Made by a program: the position numbers and the translations under genes
Shown here: piece by piece, positions 9,121 to 17,770 of the stretch
How the letters are laid out: every line of letters begins with the position of its first letter
Numbering within the stretch: position 1 is the first letter of the stretch
Source: an uncultured Eubacteriales bacterium
GTDB taxonomy: Bacteria; Bacillota; Clostridia; Oscillospirales; Acutalibacteraceae
DNA: 64,000 nucleotides
Assembly: GCA_900315285.1 (NCBI GenBank)
Contig: OMYO01000002.1
Span: forward strand, 47,423-111,422
Reading direction: 5' to 3'
The notes under the pieces: model-generated
Database searches by the model: none
Seen by the model: only the letters and a program-made list of their open reading frames with translations
What the model was told of the DNA's origin: nothing

Positions 9121-11181
9121 ATGGATAAACCGCTGTTTTACATTGGATTTGGTTACTATCTGACTTTGGTTCTCCTGGCCATGACCGGCACCGGCTTTGC
9201 CATCGCTCTTTTGATTCTCTCCATTCTGATGGCAGTTCTATTTTTTCTCAGTGACCATGGGAAGAAAAATAATGTGGTTTTCATTGCCGTATTTCTGGCC
9301 TGCGTTCTCGCCTGTTCCCAATTTCTCCTCATGTCGGCGATGGAGTATCGGCCCGCCATGAAACTAGCTGGCAGTTCCGTACGGGTAGAGGGGACAGTGA
9401 CGGAACTGTGCAGTGACTCTGTTTCCGGGGCGCATCGCTGCATTGTCAAAGTGCGGCGGAAAAATGTGCCCCATAGGCTGAAAATTCGATTCTCCTCCAA
9501 AAAGTGCCGACTGCAGGTGGGTGATCGGGTTCGATTTACCGGGACGCTCTATCCCATGGAGTCCCGCTGGAAGGCAAAGCGCATCTATCTGGGCGCATAC
9601 ACATTTGACCGGGTGGAGGTGGAGCACCCCGCCCGGCCGGGACTCCGGGCGAAAATACAGAAGCTTCGAACAGCGGTTGCCGAAGTGGTCTCCCGGTATT
9701 TGGCGGAGCCCTATGACGGTGCAGCTCTTGGGCTCCTGACCGGGGATGACGACGGACTCGATGAGGAGGAAAAACTCTCTCTGAAGCGGGCCGGCATATT
9801 GCATCTCTTCGCGGTCTCCGGATTTCACTGCTCGCTCTGGACCATGCTTCTCTGGAAACTTCTCACACGGATTCACATACCGAGAAAGCCCAAATGTGTG
9901 CTCTGCCTTATATGGCTTCTTTTCTTTACAGCCATGACCGGTTTTTCTTCATCCTGCATTCGGGCAGCGCTCATGCTTGCTGTGACGCTCATGGGAAGAC
10001 TGCTGTATCGCCGAGCGGACGGGCGGAATTCCCTCGGGCTCTCTGTATTCTTGCTCTCTTGCACAAACCCCTTTTCCGGAGCCGACATTTCCATACTGCT
10101 CTCGGTTTCCGCTATGCTTGGTGTCCTGTTCCTCTTCCCGGCAGTCTGGCGGAGAGCGGAGGAGGCGGGGAAACGGCTCCTCCATAACTTTTATCTCCGA
10201 AGGGCTCTGAAGACACCGGGGAAGACTGCGGTGCTCTCCCTCTGCACCATGGTGACGACGCTTCCGGTTCTGATGCTTACATTTGGTGGAGTATCGCTGG
10301 TCTCTCCACTGACCAATGTGCTCGCGGGAACAGCTGCATCCTCGGCAGTTTTGTGTGTTGGACTCGGAACAGCGTTCGCTGCAGTACCGCTGCTGAAACT
10401 CCTGACGCCATGGCTGTTTCTCTCAACGGGACTGCTCACCAGGTATTTGTTTGCAGTATGTCATGCGCTGGGCAAGTGGTCCATCGCCTATGTGAATGCA
10501 GAAGGGGGAGAGGTGCGCTTCGCTGTGGCATGCATCCTGCTCCTGCTGGGAATCACGGGTTTTCTGTACTATTCTTCGCCCGAGGTGCCTGCTGTTCTGA
10601 GACAGACAGTGGCTTCCATCTGTACAATTATTCTGCTGACATCTGTATTCTCCCATCAGTTGATTGACAGGGACATGGTGACAGTGACGTTTCCCACTGT
10701 CGGAAATGGGAGTATGGCCGTGGTGAGCTGCCGGGGCAACTCGGCGCTAGTAGGGTGTGGCGGAGACTACCGGGCTGGGCGCGCGGTGTCAGACTGCATG
10801 TCCCGGGACGGATCGAGGTTCCTCTCCTGCGTTTTGGCACCCCGGGGAGAGGGCAACACGGACTCGGCGCTTCGGGAGCTCTCTGAGGAGCTCCATCCAT
10901 CCCGCATCGTCCGGGGAACGGGGAAAGTCCAGCTGTATCCCGGTGTCATGGTGGCGATTCGCCCCTCGTACGCCATACTGGACGTTTACTCTGTCCGACT
11001 TCTCTTTGCTTTCATGCCAGCGGAGGCGGGACGTAGCAGGGAGTGCGGAGCGGACCTCACCTATGTCCGAAGCTACAAGCCAGCCCTGTATGGCGACGAT
11101 GGGGAAAAATATTCCCTGGAACCCAGTGGAATCCGCGTCCTCATCCGGGGACAGCGGTACAAGGTGGAGCGACTCCGCTGA
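9121..11181 (+). CDS. comEC: ComEC/Rec2-type membrane protein with degenerate C-terminal domain
   Basis: 686 residues (701 from an alternative ATG at 9076 inside the upstream terminator). There are two or more N-terminal membrane helices and an OB-like extracytoplasmic segment (VRVEGTVTELC...). The competence domain follows with HLFAVSGFHCSLW and many membrane helices. The C-terminal region (after about residue 525) occupies the place of the metallo-beta-lactamase domain, but the HxHxDH metal motif is absent; LAPRGEGNTDS stands there. ComEC forms the channel for DNA uptake. Loss of the nuclease-site residues suggests a channel without nuclease activity or a decaying gene. No other com genes are in the window. 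Confidence 0.8.
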   Translation: MDKPLFYIGFGYYLTLVLLAMTGTGFAIALLILSILMAVLFFLSDHGKKNNVVFIAVFLACVLACSQFLLMSAMEYRPAMKLAGSSVRVEGTVTELCSDSVSGAHRCIVKVRRKNVPHRLKIRFSSKKCRLQVGDRVRFTGTLYPMESRWKAKRIYLGAYTFDRVEVEHPARPGLRAKIQKLRTAVAEVVSRYLAEPYDGAALGLLTGDDDGLDEEEKLSLKRAGILHLFAVSGFHCSLWTMLLWKLLTRIHIPRKPKCVLCLIWLLFFTAMTGFSSSCIRAALMLAVTLMGRLLYRRADGRNSLGLSVFLLSCTNPFSGADISILLSVSAMLGVLFLFPAVWRRAEEAGKRLLHNFYLRRALKTPGKTAVLSLCTMVTTLPVLMLTFGGVSLVSPLTNVLAGTAASSAVLCVGLGTAFAAVPLLKLLTPWLFLSTGLLTRYLFAVCHALGKWSIAYVNAEGGEVRFAVACILLLLGITGFLYYSSPEVPAVLRQTVASICTIILLTSVFSHQLIDRDMVTVTFPTVGNGSMAVVSCRGNSALVGCGGDYRAGRAVSDCMSRDGSRFLSCVLAPRGEGNTDSALRELSEELHPSRIVRGTGKVQLYPGVMVAIRPSYAILDVYSVRLLFAFMPAEAGRSRECGADLTYVRSYKPALYGDDGEKYSLEPSGIRVLIRGQRYKVERLR

Positions 11182-11256
11182 GTTTGCAAATTCATGGATT
11201 CCTGTTACAATTTTATTCAATAGGTCATGAACGCAAGCAAAAGGAGATGATCCATC

Positions 11257-12300
11257 GTGGCCGATATCCTGAAAAACTTAAAAGAAAAATACTTGGTCCT
11301 GTTTGACGGCAACGGCGCCGAGGGCACTGCCACCGCCATGCAGGTTTTGCCGGGTCCGAAACCCACATCGCTGAAAAACAACGGGTTCTCCCGCCCCGGC
11401 TATATTTTCCGCGGCTGGAACACGAAACCGGACGGCTCCGGAAAGACATTCCAGAACCGCGCCACCGTGGACGGCAATGCCACCAAGGGGCAGCTGAAGC
11501 TCTACGCCATCTGGGAGCCGGAGCTCACAAAGAAGCCCCTGACCGGCAAGCCCATCCTCCATATGGTGCCGTCCCAGAACCCGTCGCTGTTTGTCAGCGC
11601 ACAGGGATTCTGTCTGGCATCCAACGGAAAGAACGCCTATGCGGCGTGCTGCTTTGTCCGCAACACCCCGAAGTATAACGCAGGAGACGACAGTGACTAC
11701 AACTCGTCCGTTGTCCTGTATCAGGTCAAGACCGGCAAAATGGTCGCTCATGCCGACAAGCTGCCTCTCGACCATGCCAACAGCATGTGCTATGACCCCA
11801 AAAAGCAGCGCTTCTATATCTGTACCCTTGGAAATGCAAGAAAGCCGGGCTACATCTATGAGCTCGACTGGCACATGAAAGTCACCAACAAGATTCTGCC
11901 GAAAAAAGCGACCCATGTGGGTGCCATGGCATGGTATAAAGACCAGTATATTGGTCTTCTCCCTGTGGGACATGGCAAATATACCTTTGTCACCATGGAC
12001 TCCAATTTCCAGGTCCTGAACCAGACGGGAATCATCCATGGCTATGATGCCAACTATATTTCTCAGGGCATTGCGGTGGATGACAAGTACATTTACAATG
12101 TCGCGTGCGACTTCGACGACTCCCACTGGGAGAAACACCAGCGGGTCCACGTTTATGACAAGGCAACAGGAAAACGCCGTGGTATGCAGACACTCGCCAT
12201 TCCCCATGAAATTGAGGACCTCGACATCTTTGGCGGAAAAATGTACTGCAACACCAACCGCCAGACCGCCTGTGACGTCTATCTGCTCAGCGGAAAATAA
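11257..12300 (+). CDS. InlB-repeat plus beta-propeller-like protein, no signal peptide
   Basis: 347 residues starting at GTG, 9 nt after AGGAGA. Residues about 14-87 form one Listeria/Bacteroides (InlB B-type, Flg_new) repeat: LFDGNGA..., PGYIFRGWNTKPDGSG and KLYAIW. The rest has repeating strands of the form YDPKKQRFYICTLG, VGAMAWYKDQYIGLL and GIAVDDKYIYNVACD, which read like a six- or seven-bladed propeller. Proteins with such repeats are normally exported, yet residues 1-14 (MADILKNLKEKYLV) are no signal peptide. It sits directly before the cardiolipin synthase gene. Function unknown. Confidence 0.7.
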   Translation: MADILKNLKEKYLVLFDGNGAEGTATAMQVLPGPKPTSLKNNGFSRPGYIFRGWNTKPDGSGKTFQNRATVDGNATKGQLKLYAIWEPELTKKPLTGKPILHMVPSQNPSLFVSAQGFCLASNGKNAYAACCFVRNTPKYNAGDDSDYNSSVVLYQVKTGKMVAHADKLPLDHANSMCYDPKKQRFYICTLGNARKPGYIYELDWHMKVTNKILPKKATHVGAMAWYKDQYIGLLPVGHGKYTFVTMDSNFQVLNQTGIIHGYDANYISQGIAVDDKYIYNVACDFDDSHWEKHQRVHVYDKATGKRRGMQTLAIPHEIEDLDIFGGKMYCNTNRQTACDVYLLSGK

Positions 12301-12351
12301 TTCGGGGGTGATCCCATCAGCGCAATAACCATCCGAAAGATCGTCCGCGCT

Positions 12352-13752
12352 GTGCTCGCCCTGGTCCTCATCCTCTACATGATCTTCTTCTCCAAAAAGG
12401 AGAAGTCGGCGCTGAAGGTGCTCTGGTGCTTTGTCTTTGCCACCAACCCCTATGTGGGACTGGTCCTCTATCTGATTTTTGGCTCCACCATCGTCTCGAG
12501 CCGTCTGGAGCGGAGGAGCAAGAAGCGCCTCTACGACCGTGGCTATACGGAACTGCCGGGCCGTGTCAATGGAACATCCTTTGAGAACGAGGAGAGCGGC
12601 CTGTCGGACATCTCCCGGGACATTGCAAAGTTCACCTATAACTACTGCCATGTCCCCATGTCTGCCTATGAGACGGAAAAAATCTTTACCACAGGCAGTT
12701 CCCATTATCAGCAGCTGTTTCAGGATATTCGGAGTGCAGAGCACAGCGTGTGCATCCTGTTCTACGAGATAGAAAACGACTACATCGCCCGGGAATTCAT
12801 GGACCTCCTGACTGAAAAGGCCGCCTCCGGGGTGCCGGTGTTTCTCATGACCGACTATCTCACCGGTGTCGGCTATTTCGGCCGCATGGCCCGGAAGCTC
12901 CGGAAGAGCGGGGGAGAGGTCATCCGGGTCCAGCCCTATCTGACCCATTACCGGAATCACCGAAAAATTGTCGTCATTGACCATAAGACGGCCTATATTG
13001 GCGGCATGAATATTGGGAAGCGCTTTCAGAACGAGGACAAGGTGAAGACACCTTGGCGGGACACGCAGATCCGTCTGACAGGCTGTGCCGTTGCCGATCT
13101 GGAGGCATATTTTCTCATGGACTGGTTCTGCAATATCCCGAGGAAGTGGATGGACCGGGAAGAACACGTTGCTGATGACTATTTTGCCGCTGGCGTGGGC
13201 AGTGGAAACGAGCCTTGCCAGTTTGTCACAGGAGGACCCACATCAAAGAAGGAATCCATCCGCATGGTCTACCTGACCATGATCCGATCCGCCAGGGAGA
13301 GCATCCGCATCCAGTCGCCCTATTTTGTGCCGGACGAGACCATTCTGGATGCCCTCCGGACTGCGGCGTCTTCCGGGGTCTCCGTGGAAATCATGGTGCC
13401 CGGTGTCTCCTCCAGCTTTTTCCTGACTCCGGTTACCACCTATTACTGCGATGAAATGCTCCGGTGCGGTGCAAAGATATACCGCTATAACGGCTATATC
13501 CATGCAAAGACGATCACGGTGGACGGGAAGGTCTGCTCCATTGGTTCGGCAAACATGGACTATCGCAGTCTGTTCCTCGACGACGAGGTCATAGGACTTT
13601 TCTACGATTGCCCGGTAGTGCAGGAATATGAACAAATTTATTCAGAAGATATTACCTACTGTACCACTGCGGACCCGGAGGAATACCGGGGACGGAGCGG
13701 GCACTGGCGCCGGAAGACGGCCTTTTACCGGCTCTTTGAATATCTTCTCTGA
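12352..13752 (+). CDS. cls: Cardiolipin synthase (phospholipase D family)
   Basis: 466 residues from GTG. N-terminal membrane segments come first, then two PLD catalytic HxKx4D motifs: HRKIVVID with GGMNIG, and HAKTITVD with GSANMD near the C-terminus. Together they condense phosphatidylglycerol into cardiolipin at the membrane. The GTG has no ribosome site and cuts into the first membrane helix. An in-frame ATC at 12316, 5 nt after GGGGGTGA, would give MSAITIRKIVRAV and a whole first helix. The true start may therefore be non-canonical or at that point. Confidence 0.9.
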   Translation: MLALVLILYMIFFSKKEKSALKVLWCFVFATNPYVGLVLYLIFGSTIVSSRLERRSKKRLYDRGYTELPGRVNGTSFENEESGLSDISRDIAKFTYNYCHVPMSAYETEKIFTTGSSHYQQLFQDIRSAEHSVCILFYEIENDYIAREFMDLLTEKAASGVPVFLMTDYLTGVGYFGRMARKLRKSGGEVIRVQPYLTHYRNHRKIVVIDHKTAYIGGMNIGKRFQNEDKVKTPWRDTQIRLTGCAVADLEAYFLMDWFCNIPRKWMDREEHVADDYFAAGVGSGNEPCQFVTGGPTSKKESIRMVYLTMIRSARESIRIQSPYFVPDETILDALRTAASSGVSVEIMVPGVSSSFFLTPVTTYYCDEMLRCGAKIYRYNGYIHAKTITVDGKVCSIGSANMDYRSLFLDDEVIGLFYDCPVVQEYEQIYSEDITYCTTADPEEYRGRSGHWRRKTAFYRLFEYLL

Positions 13753-13782
13753 TTATTGGAAAACACCCTGGGAGGAAACCAT

Positions 13783-14823
13783 TTGAAACTGCAGGAGAGA
13801 TCCCTCTGGAAAACCATAAAGGAGGAGCACTTCCTGCCGGTCTATCTTGTGACCGGCACGGAGGGGTACCTCAAACAGAAGTACTGCCGGCTCATTGCGG
13901 AGCGGGCGGTACCGGATTCCCTGCGCGACTTTAACTTTCAGGAGTTCAGCGGCGACACTCTCAGCATGGAGGAACTCGTCCTCTCGGCGGAGTCCATCCC
14001 CATCATGAGCCCACGGCGGTGTGTCCTCGTCCATGACCTCAATTTCACCGCTCTGAAAGACGCGGACTGGGAAGCCCTTCAAACGCTCATTGCCGAGCCC
14101 TTCGACACCTGCGTTCTCATCTTCTGGCAGGACACCCAGGGCTTCCCGCGGAACACGAAGAAAATGAAAGAGCTGTACACCGCATTCGACCATGCCGGGG
14201 CGGTGGTGGAGCTGAATCGCCGAAGCACGAATGACCTGGTCCGCTACGTGGGCTCGGAGTGCAAAAAACAGGGCATCAGCATCCGGCCGTCGGCGGCGCA
14301 GTACCTCATTGAAAGTGTCGGGGACGACATGAGCAACCTGACGACGGAACTGGAAAAACTCTGCAGCTTTTCGGATGGCGAAATTACCCGGGAGGATATT
14401 GACACCATCTGCATCAAGTCCCTGGAGGCCACGGCCTTCCAGATGGTGGACGCCCTCATGGCCCGCAATTACGACCGGGTCTTTTCCAGCATTGCGGTCC
14501 TCTTTGACCAGCGCACGGAGCCCATGATGATTCTCGGTGCCCTGGTCAGCACCTACTCGGACATGTACCGGGTCAAGGTCGTGCTCCAGAACGGCGGTCG
14601 CGCCAGGGACCTGAAAAAGCTTTTCCCCCAGGCATACCGCAGTGACTTCAAGCTTGAACAAGCCGAGCGGCGCTGCCGCAGTTTCTCCCTCAACTGCCTC
14701 CGGGAATCCCTGGAAATCCTGGCCCGAGCTGACCTCACGCTGAAGAGCAGCTCCGAGGACCCGCAGACGGTCCTGGAACAGCTCATGATTGAGCTCGGCA
14801 TGTGCCGAAAGAGGTCCGCCTAA
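13783..14823 (+). CDS. holA: DNA polymerase III delta subunit
   Basis: 346 residues from TTG, 8 nt after GGGAGG. FLPVYLVTGTEGYLKQKY is the degenerate N-terminal nucleotide-fold start of HolA. Near the middle is a VVELNRRSTNDLVRYV segment, followed by the helical collar (FQMVDALMARNYDRVF, ILGALVSTYSDMYRV). HolA opens the beta clamp during clamp loading. Its TAA overlaps the ATG of the next gene (TAATG). Confidence 0.9.
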   Translation: MKLQERSLWKTIKEEHFLPVYLVTGTEGYLKQKYCRLIAERAVPDSLRDFNFQEFSGDTLSMEELVLSAESIPIMSPRRCVLVHDLNFTALKDADWEALQTLIAEPFDTCVLIFWQDTQGFPRNTKKMKELYTAFDHAGAVVELNRRSTNDLVRYVGSECKKQGISIRPSAAQYLIESVGDDMSNLTTELEKLCSFSDGEITREDIDTICIKSLEATAFQMVDALMARNYDRVFSSIAVLFDQRTEPMMILGALVSTYSDMYRVKVVLQNGGRARDLKKLFPQAYRSDFKLEQAERRCRSFSLNCLRESLEILARADLTLKSSSEDPQTVLEQLMIELGMCRKRSA

Positions 14824-16604
14824 TGCTCCACACCGACAAGGTCATCGTCGTCGAGGGAAAGTACGACGCCATCCGGCTCGCCAATATCATCGACGCAACC
14901 ATAATCCGCACCGACGGGTTCGGCATTTTCAAGGATAAGGAGAAGCAGCAACTGCTTCGGACCCTGGCGGAAAAGAGGGGCCTTATCGTCCTGACCGACA
15001 GCGACTCCGCCGGGTTCCTCATCCGCAACTTTCTGAAATCCTCGGTGCCCGAAAAGTATATTACGCAGGTCTACATTCCGGATATCTACGGCAAAGAGCG
15101 CCGCAAGGACCAGCCATCTGCCGAGGGAAAACTCGGGGTGGAGGGCATTCCTGATGAGGTGCTCGTGGAGTGCTTTCGGAGGGCCGGTGTGGGCGACGAC
15201 CAGGGGGAGGAGCCAGAAGGGTGCCGGGAGCGGGAGATCACCCGCGCGGACTTCTACGAGGCCGGGTTCACCGGCCGCACCGGCAGCGCGGTGCTCCGGC
15301 GGCGTCTCCAGGAGGAGCTGGGGCTCCCGTCCCGCCTCACGGGGAAACAGCTGCTTGAGGTTCTCAATATGCTTATGGACCGGGAGACTTTTTTCAAGAT
15401 CGTCCAGGAATTGAAAGACGATACTGCCGGCGGGCGATTCACCCTCGACATCCCCAAACCTGTCCGCATTGCCATCGACATGCTCGAGACGGCGGGCTTT
15501 GAGGCCTACACCGTGGGCGGCAGTGTCCGTGACGCCCTGCTGGGGCGGGAGCCCTCCGACTGGGACATCACGACGTCGGCGCTCCCGGAGCAGACCGAGA
15601 AGGTCTTTGATACGTTCCAGGTCGTGGAGACCGGCATAAAGCATGGGACAGTCACTGTGGTCATGGATACCGAACCGCTGGAAATTACAACATACCGTAT
15701 TGACGGCGAATATGAAGACTTCCGCCATCCGGACCATGTCACGTTCACCCGTAGCTTGCGAGAGGATCTTGCGCGTCGGGACTTCACGGTCAATGCATTG
15801 GCTTATAGTCCGTCCCGAGGACTCGTGGATGAGTTCGGTGGACAGCAAGACCTTGTTACCCGGCAAATCCGCTGCGTCGGGGATCCGGATACCCGCTTTT
15901 CCGAGGATGCCCTCCGTATCCTCCGCGCGGTGCGCTTTGCCTCTGTACTGGACTTCACTGTGGAGGAAAAGACTGCGGATTCCGTTCACCGGAATCGAGA
16001 CCTCATCCGAAGCGTATCTGCAGAGCGCATAGAGAAAGAGCTGACCAAGCTGGTCTGCGGTCTCGCTGTGGACCGGGTTATGAGAGAGTTCCCGGATATT
16101 TTGGAGACTGTCCTGCCTGAGGCGGGGCATGACATTCCGGAACTTGGCGTATTGCCGACAGATCTGGAAATCCGCATGGCTGCACTGCTCTGCCACTGCG
16201 CAGACCCTGCGGCGGCACTCAGACGTCTTCGCTTTCCAAGCAAGGTGCAGAAGAATGTCTGTCGGCTTGTGGAAGAGGTGAATCGCCCCCTTGAGACAGA
16301 AGCGCCTGCTGTTCGCAAACTGATTGGCGAGCTGGGGGCACCTCTTGCAAAAAAACTGGCTGTGCTGCGGAACTCTGAAGAACTGGGCGCGGAAGTGGAG
16401 CGCCAGCTGCAGGACCCGAATAACTGCTTTACCGTAACAGACCTTGCCATTAACGGCAAGGACCTGCTGGATGCCGGCGTCCCTGCCGGTCCAGATGTGG
16501 GGAAGACCCTGGAAAGCCTTCTCACAGCAGTTCAGCACAATGATATTGAAAACACCCGGGAGGCCCTGCTGGCCTCCGTGAAAGGAGAACTCCATGGTAA
16601 CTGA
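14823..16604 (+). CDS. cca: Fusion: RNase M5-like Toprim/DUF4093 + CCA tRNA nucleotidyltransferase
   Basis: 593 residues. Residues 1-115 are a Toprim domain of the RNase M5 type: VIVVEGKYDAIRLA with the catalytic Glu, and VLTDSDSAGFLIR with the DxD. Residues about 120-200 match the DUF4093 tail (ITRADFYEAGFTG). From about residue 207 a class II CCA-adding enzyme follows: YTVGGSVRDALLGREPSDWDITTSA with the DxD metal motif, RRDFTVNALAY, and EDALRILRAVRFAS, then the helical RNA-binding part. RNase M5 matures 5S rRNA and Cca adds or repairs tRNA 3' CCA, so one polypeptide would join two RNA-maturation activities. The reading frame is open through the junction with no stop or frameshift visible. 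The next gene begins inside its 3' end. Confidence 0.88.
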   Translation: MLHTDKVIVVEGKYDAIRLANIIDATIIRTDGFGIFKDKEKQQLLRTLAEKRGLIVLTDSDSAGFLIRNFLKSSVPEKYITQVYIPDIYGKERRKDQPSAEGKLGVEGIPDEVLVECFRRAGVGDDQGEEPEGCREREITRADFYEAGFTGRTGSAVLRRRLQEELGLPSRLTGKQLLEVLNMLMDRETFFKIVQELKDDTAGGRFTLDIPKPVRIAIDMLETAGFEAYTVGGSVRDALLGREPSDWDITTSALPEQTEKVFDTFQVVETGIKHGTVTVVMDTEPLEITTYRIDGEYEDFRHPDHVTFTRSLREDLARRDFTVNALAYSPSRGLVDEFGGQQDLVTRQIRCVGDPDTRFSEDALRILRAVRFASVLDFTVEEKTADSVHRNRDLIRSVSAERIEKELTKLVCGLAVDRVMREFPDILETVLPEAGHDIPELGVLPTDLEIRMAALLCHCADPAAALRRLRFPSKVQKNVCRLVEEVNRPLETEAPAVRKLIGELGAPLAKKLAVLRNSEELGAEVERQLQDPNNCFTVTDLAINGKDLLDAGVPAGPDVGKTLESLLTAVQHNDIENTREALLASVKGELHGN

Positions 16605-16833
16605 CGAGGAAGTTGCAAGAATCAACGAGCTCTACCATAAATCCAAGACCCCGGAGGGTCTGACACCGGAGGAGAAGGAGGAGCAAATGCATTTGCGCGG
16701 CAAGTACATCGCCTCCATCCGGGACAACCTGACCGCCACGCTGGACAACTCCTCCGTGGTGGATGAGAAGGGCAACAAGCGAAAACTGCGCCGCAAGCCA
16801 AACCTGAAAATTGTCAGCGACGATGAAAAATAA
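16594..16833 (+). CDS. DUF896 (YnzC-like) protein
   Basis: 79 residues. It has the family pattern RINELYHKSKTPEGLTPEEKEEQ followed by LRGKYIASIRDNL and a VVDEKGN stretch. DUF896 proteins are small helical proteins of unknown role common in Bacillota; some relatives occur with SOS-regulated genes. The ATG follows AAAGGAGAA by about 8 nt. The gene overlaps the fusion gene by 11 nt upstream and miaA by 11 nt downstream, so it is part of the same operon. Confidence 0.85.
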   Translation: MVTDEEVARINELYHKSKTPEGLTPEEKEEQMHLRGKYIASIRDNLTATLDNSSVVDEKGNKRKLRRKPNLKIVSDDEK

Positions 16834-17770
16834 CGTCATAGCGGTCGTGGGTCCCACGGCCAGCGGCAAGACCGCCCTCTCGGTAAACCTCGCCGAGCAA
16901 TTTGATGGGGAGGTCGTCTCGTTCGACTCCATGCAGCTCTACCGCGGCATGGATATTGCCACCGCCAAGCCCACAAAGGAGGAAATGCACGGCGTGCCGC
17001 ACCATCTTCTGGACTGCATCGACCCGTCTGAGACCTTCAGCGTGGCACGCTATCAGAGTATGGCCCAGCCGGTGGTGGACGACATCCTCCGCCGTGACCG
17101 TGTCCCGGTCCTTGTGGGGGGAACCGGCCTCTACCTGGATGCACTTCTTCAGAACATCCAGTTCCTTGATGCCGGAGACAACAGCGCCGTTCGCCGGGAA
17201 CTGCAGGAAGAGCTGGAGCGTTCCGGGCCAGACGCCATGTACCAGCAGCTCCAGAAAATAGACCCGGAGTACGCCGGCAAGATAACGCCCGCCAATACGC
17301 GGCGCGTCCTGCGTGCCCTTGAAGTTTATCGACTGACAGGGTACACTATGAGTTATCAAATTGCACAGTCGAAGCGAATTCCGCCGAGGTACCAGGCGGT
17401 CACTCTGGGGCTCACGGCCCGGGACCGGGACGTCCTCTATGAGCGTATAAACAGACGGGTTGACCGCATGGTGGAACAGGGCCTCTTGGACGAGGCGCGG
17501 GAGTGCCTTGCGCAGGGGTCTGGTGCCACAGCCGCCCAGGCCATAGGTATAAAGGAAATGTTCCCCTATCTTTTGGGCAATGCAACTCTGGATGAGTGCT
17601 GTGAAAAATTGAAGACTGACACAAGGCACTACGCCAAGCGGCAGCTCACCTGGTTCCGCAGGAATCCCGACGTGCACTGGCTCTACATTGACGAATACAG
17701 TTCCCCGGAGGAACTCTTCTCCGCGGCGGCCGGACTCATCCGGAAGGAATGGGAGAAAACCCTTGAATAA
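16823..17770 (+). CDS. miaA: tRNA dimethylallyltransferase
   Basis: 315 residues. P-loop VGPTASGKTALS at residues 8-19, the DSMQLYRGMDIATAKP motif, VGGTGLYLDALL, and QAIGIKEMFPYL near the C-terminus are all diagnostic. MiaA transfers a dimethylallyl group to A37 of tRNAs reading UNN codons. With Cca upstream it makes a tRNA-maturation pair. There is no separate ribosome site; translation is probably coupled to the overlapping DUF896 gene. Confidence 0.95.
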   Translation: MKNNVIAVVGPTASGKTALSVNLAEQFDGEVVSFDSMQLYRGMDIATAKPTKEEMHGVPHHLLDCIDPSETFSVARYQSMAQPVVDDILRRDRVPVLVGGTGLYLDALLQNIQFLDAGDNSAVRRELQEELERSGPDAMYQQLQKIDPEYAGKITPANTRRVLRALEVYRLTGYTMSYQIAQSKRIPPRYQAVTLGLTARDRDVLYERINRRVDRMVEQGLLDEARECLAQGSGATAAQAIGIKEMFPYLLGNATLDECCEKLKTDTRHYAKRQLTWFRRNPDVHWLYIDEYSSPEELFSAAAGLIRKEWEKTLE

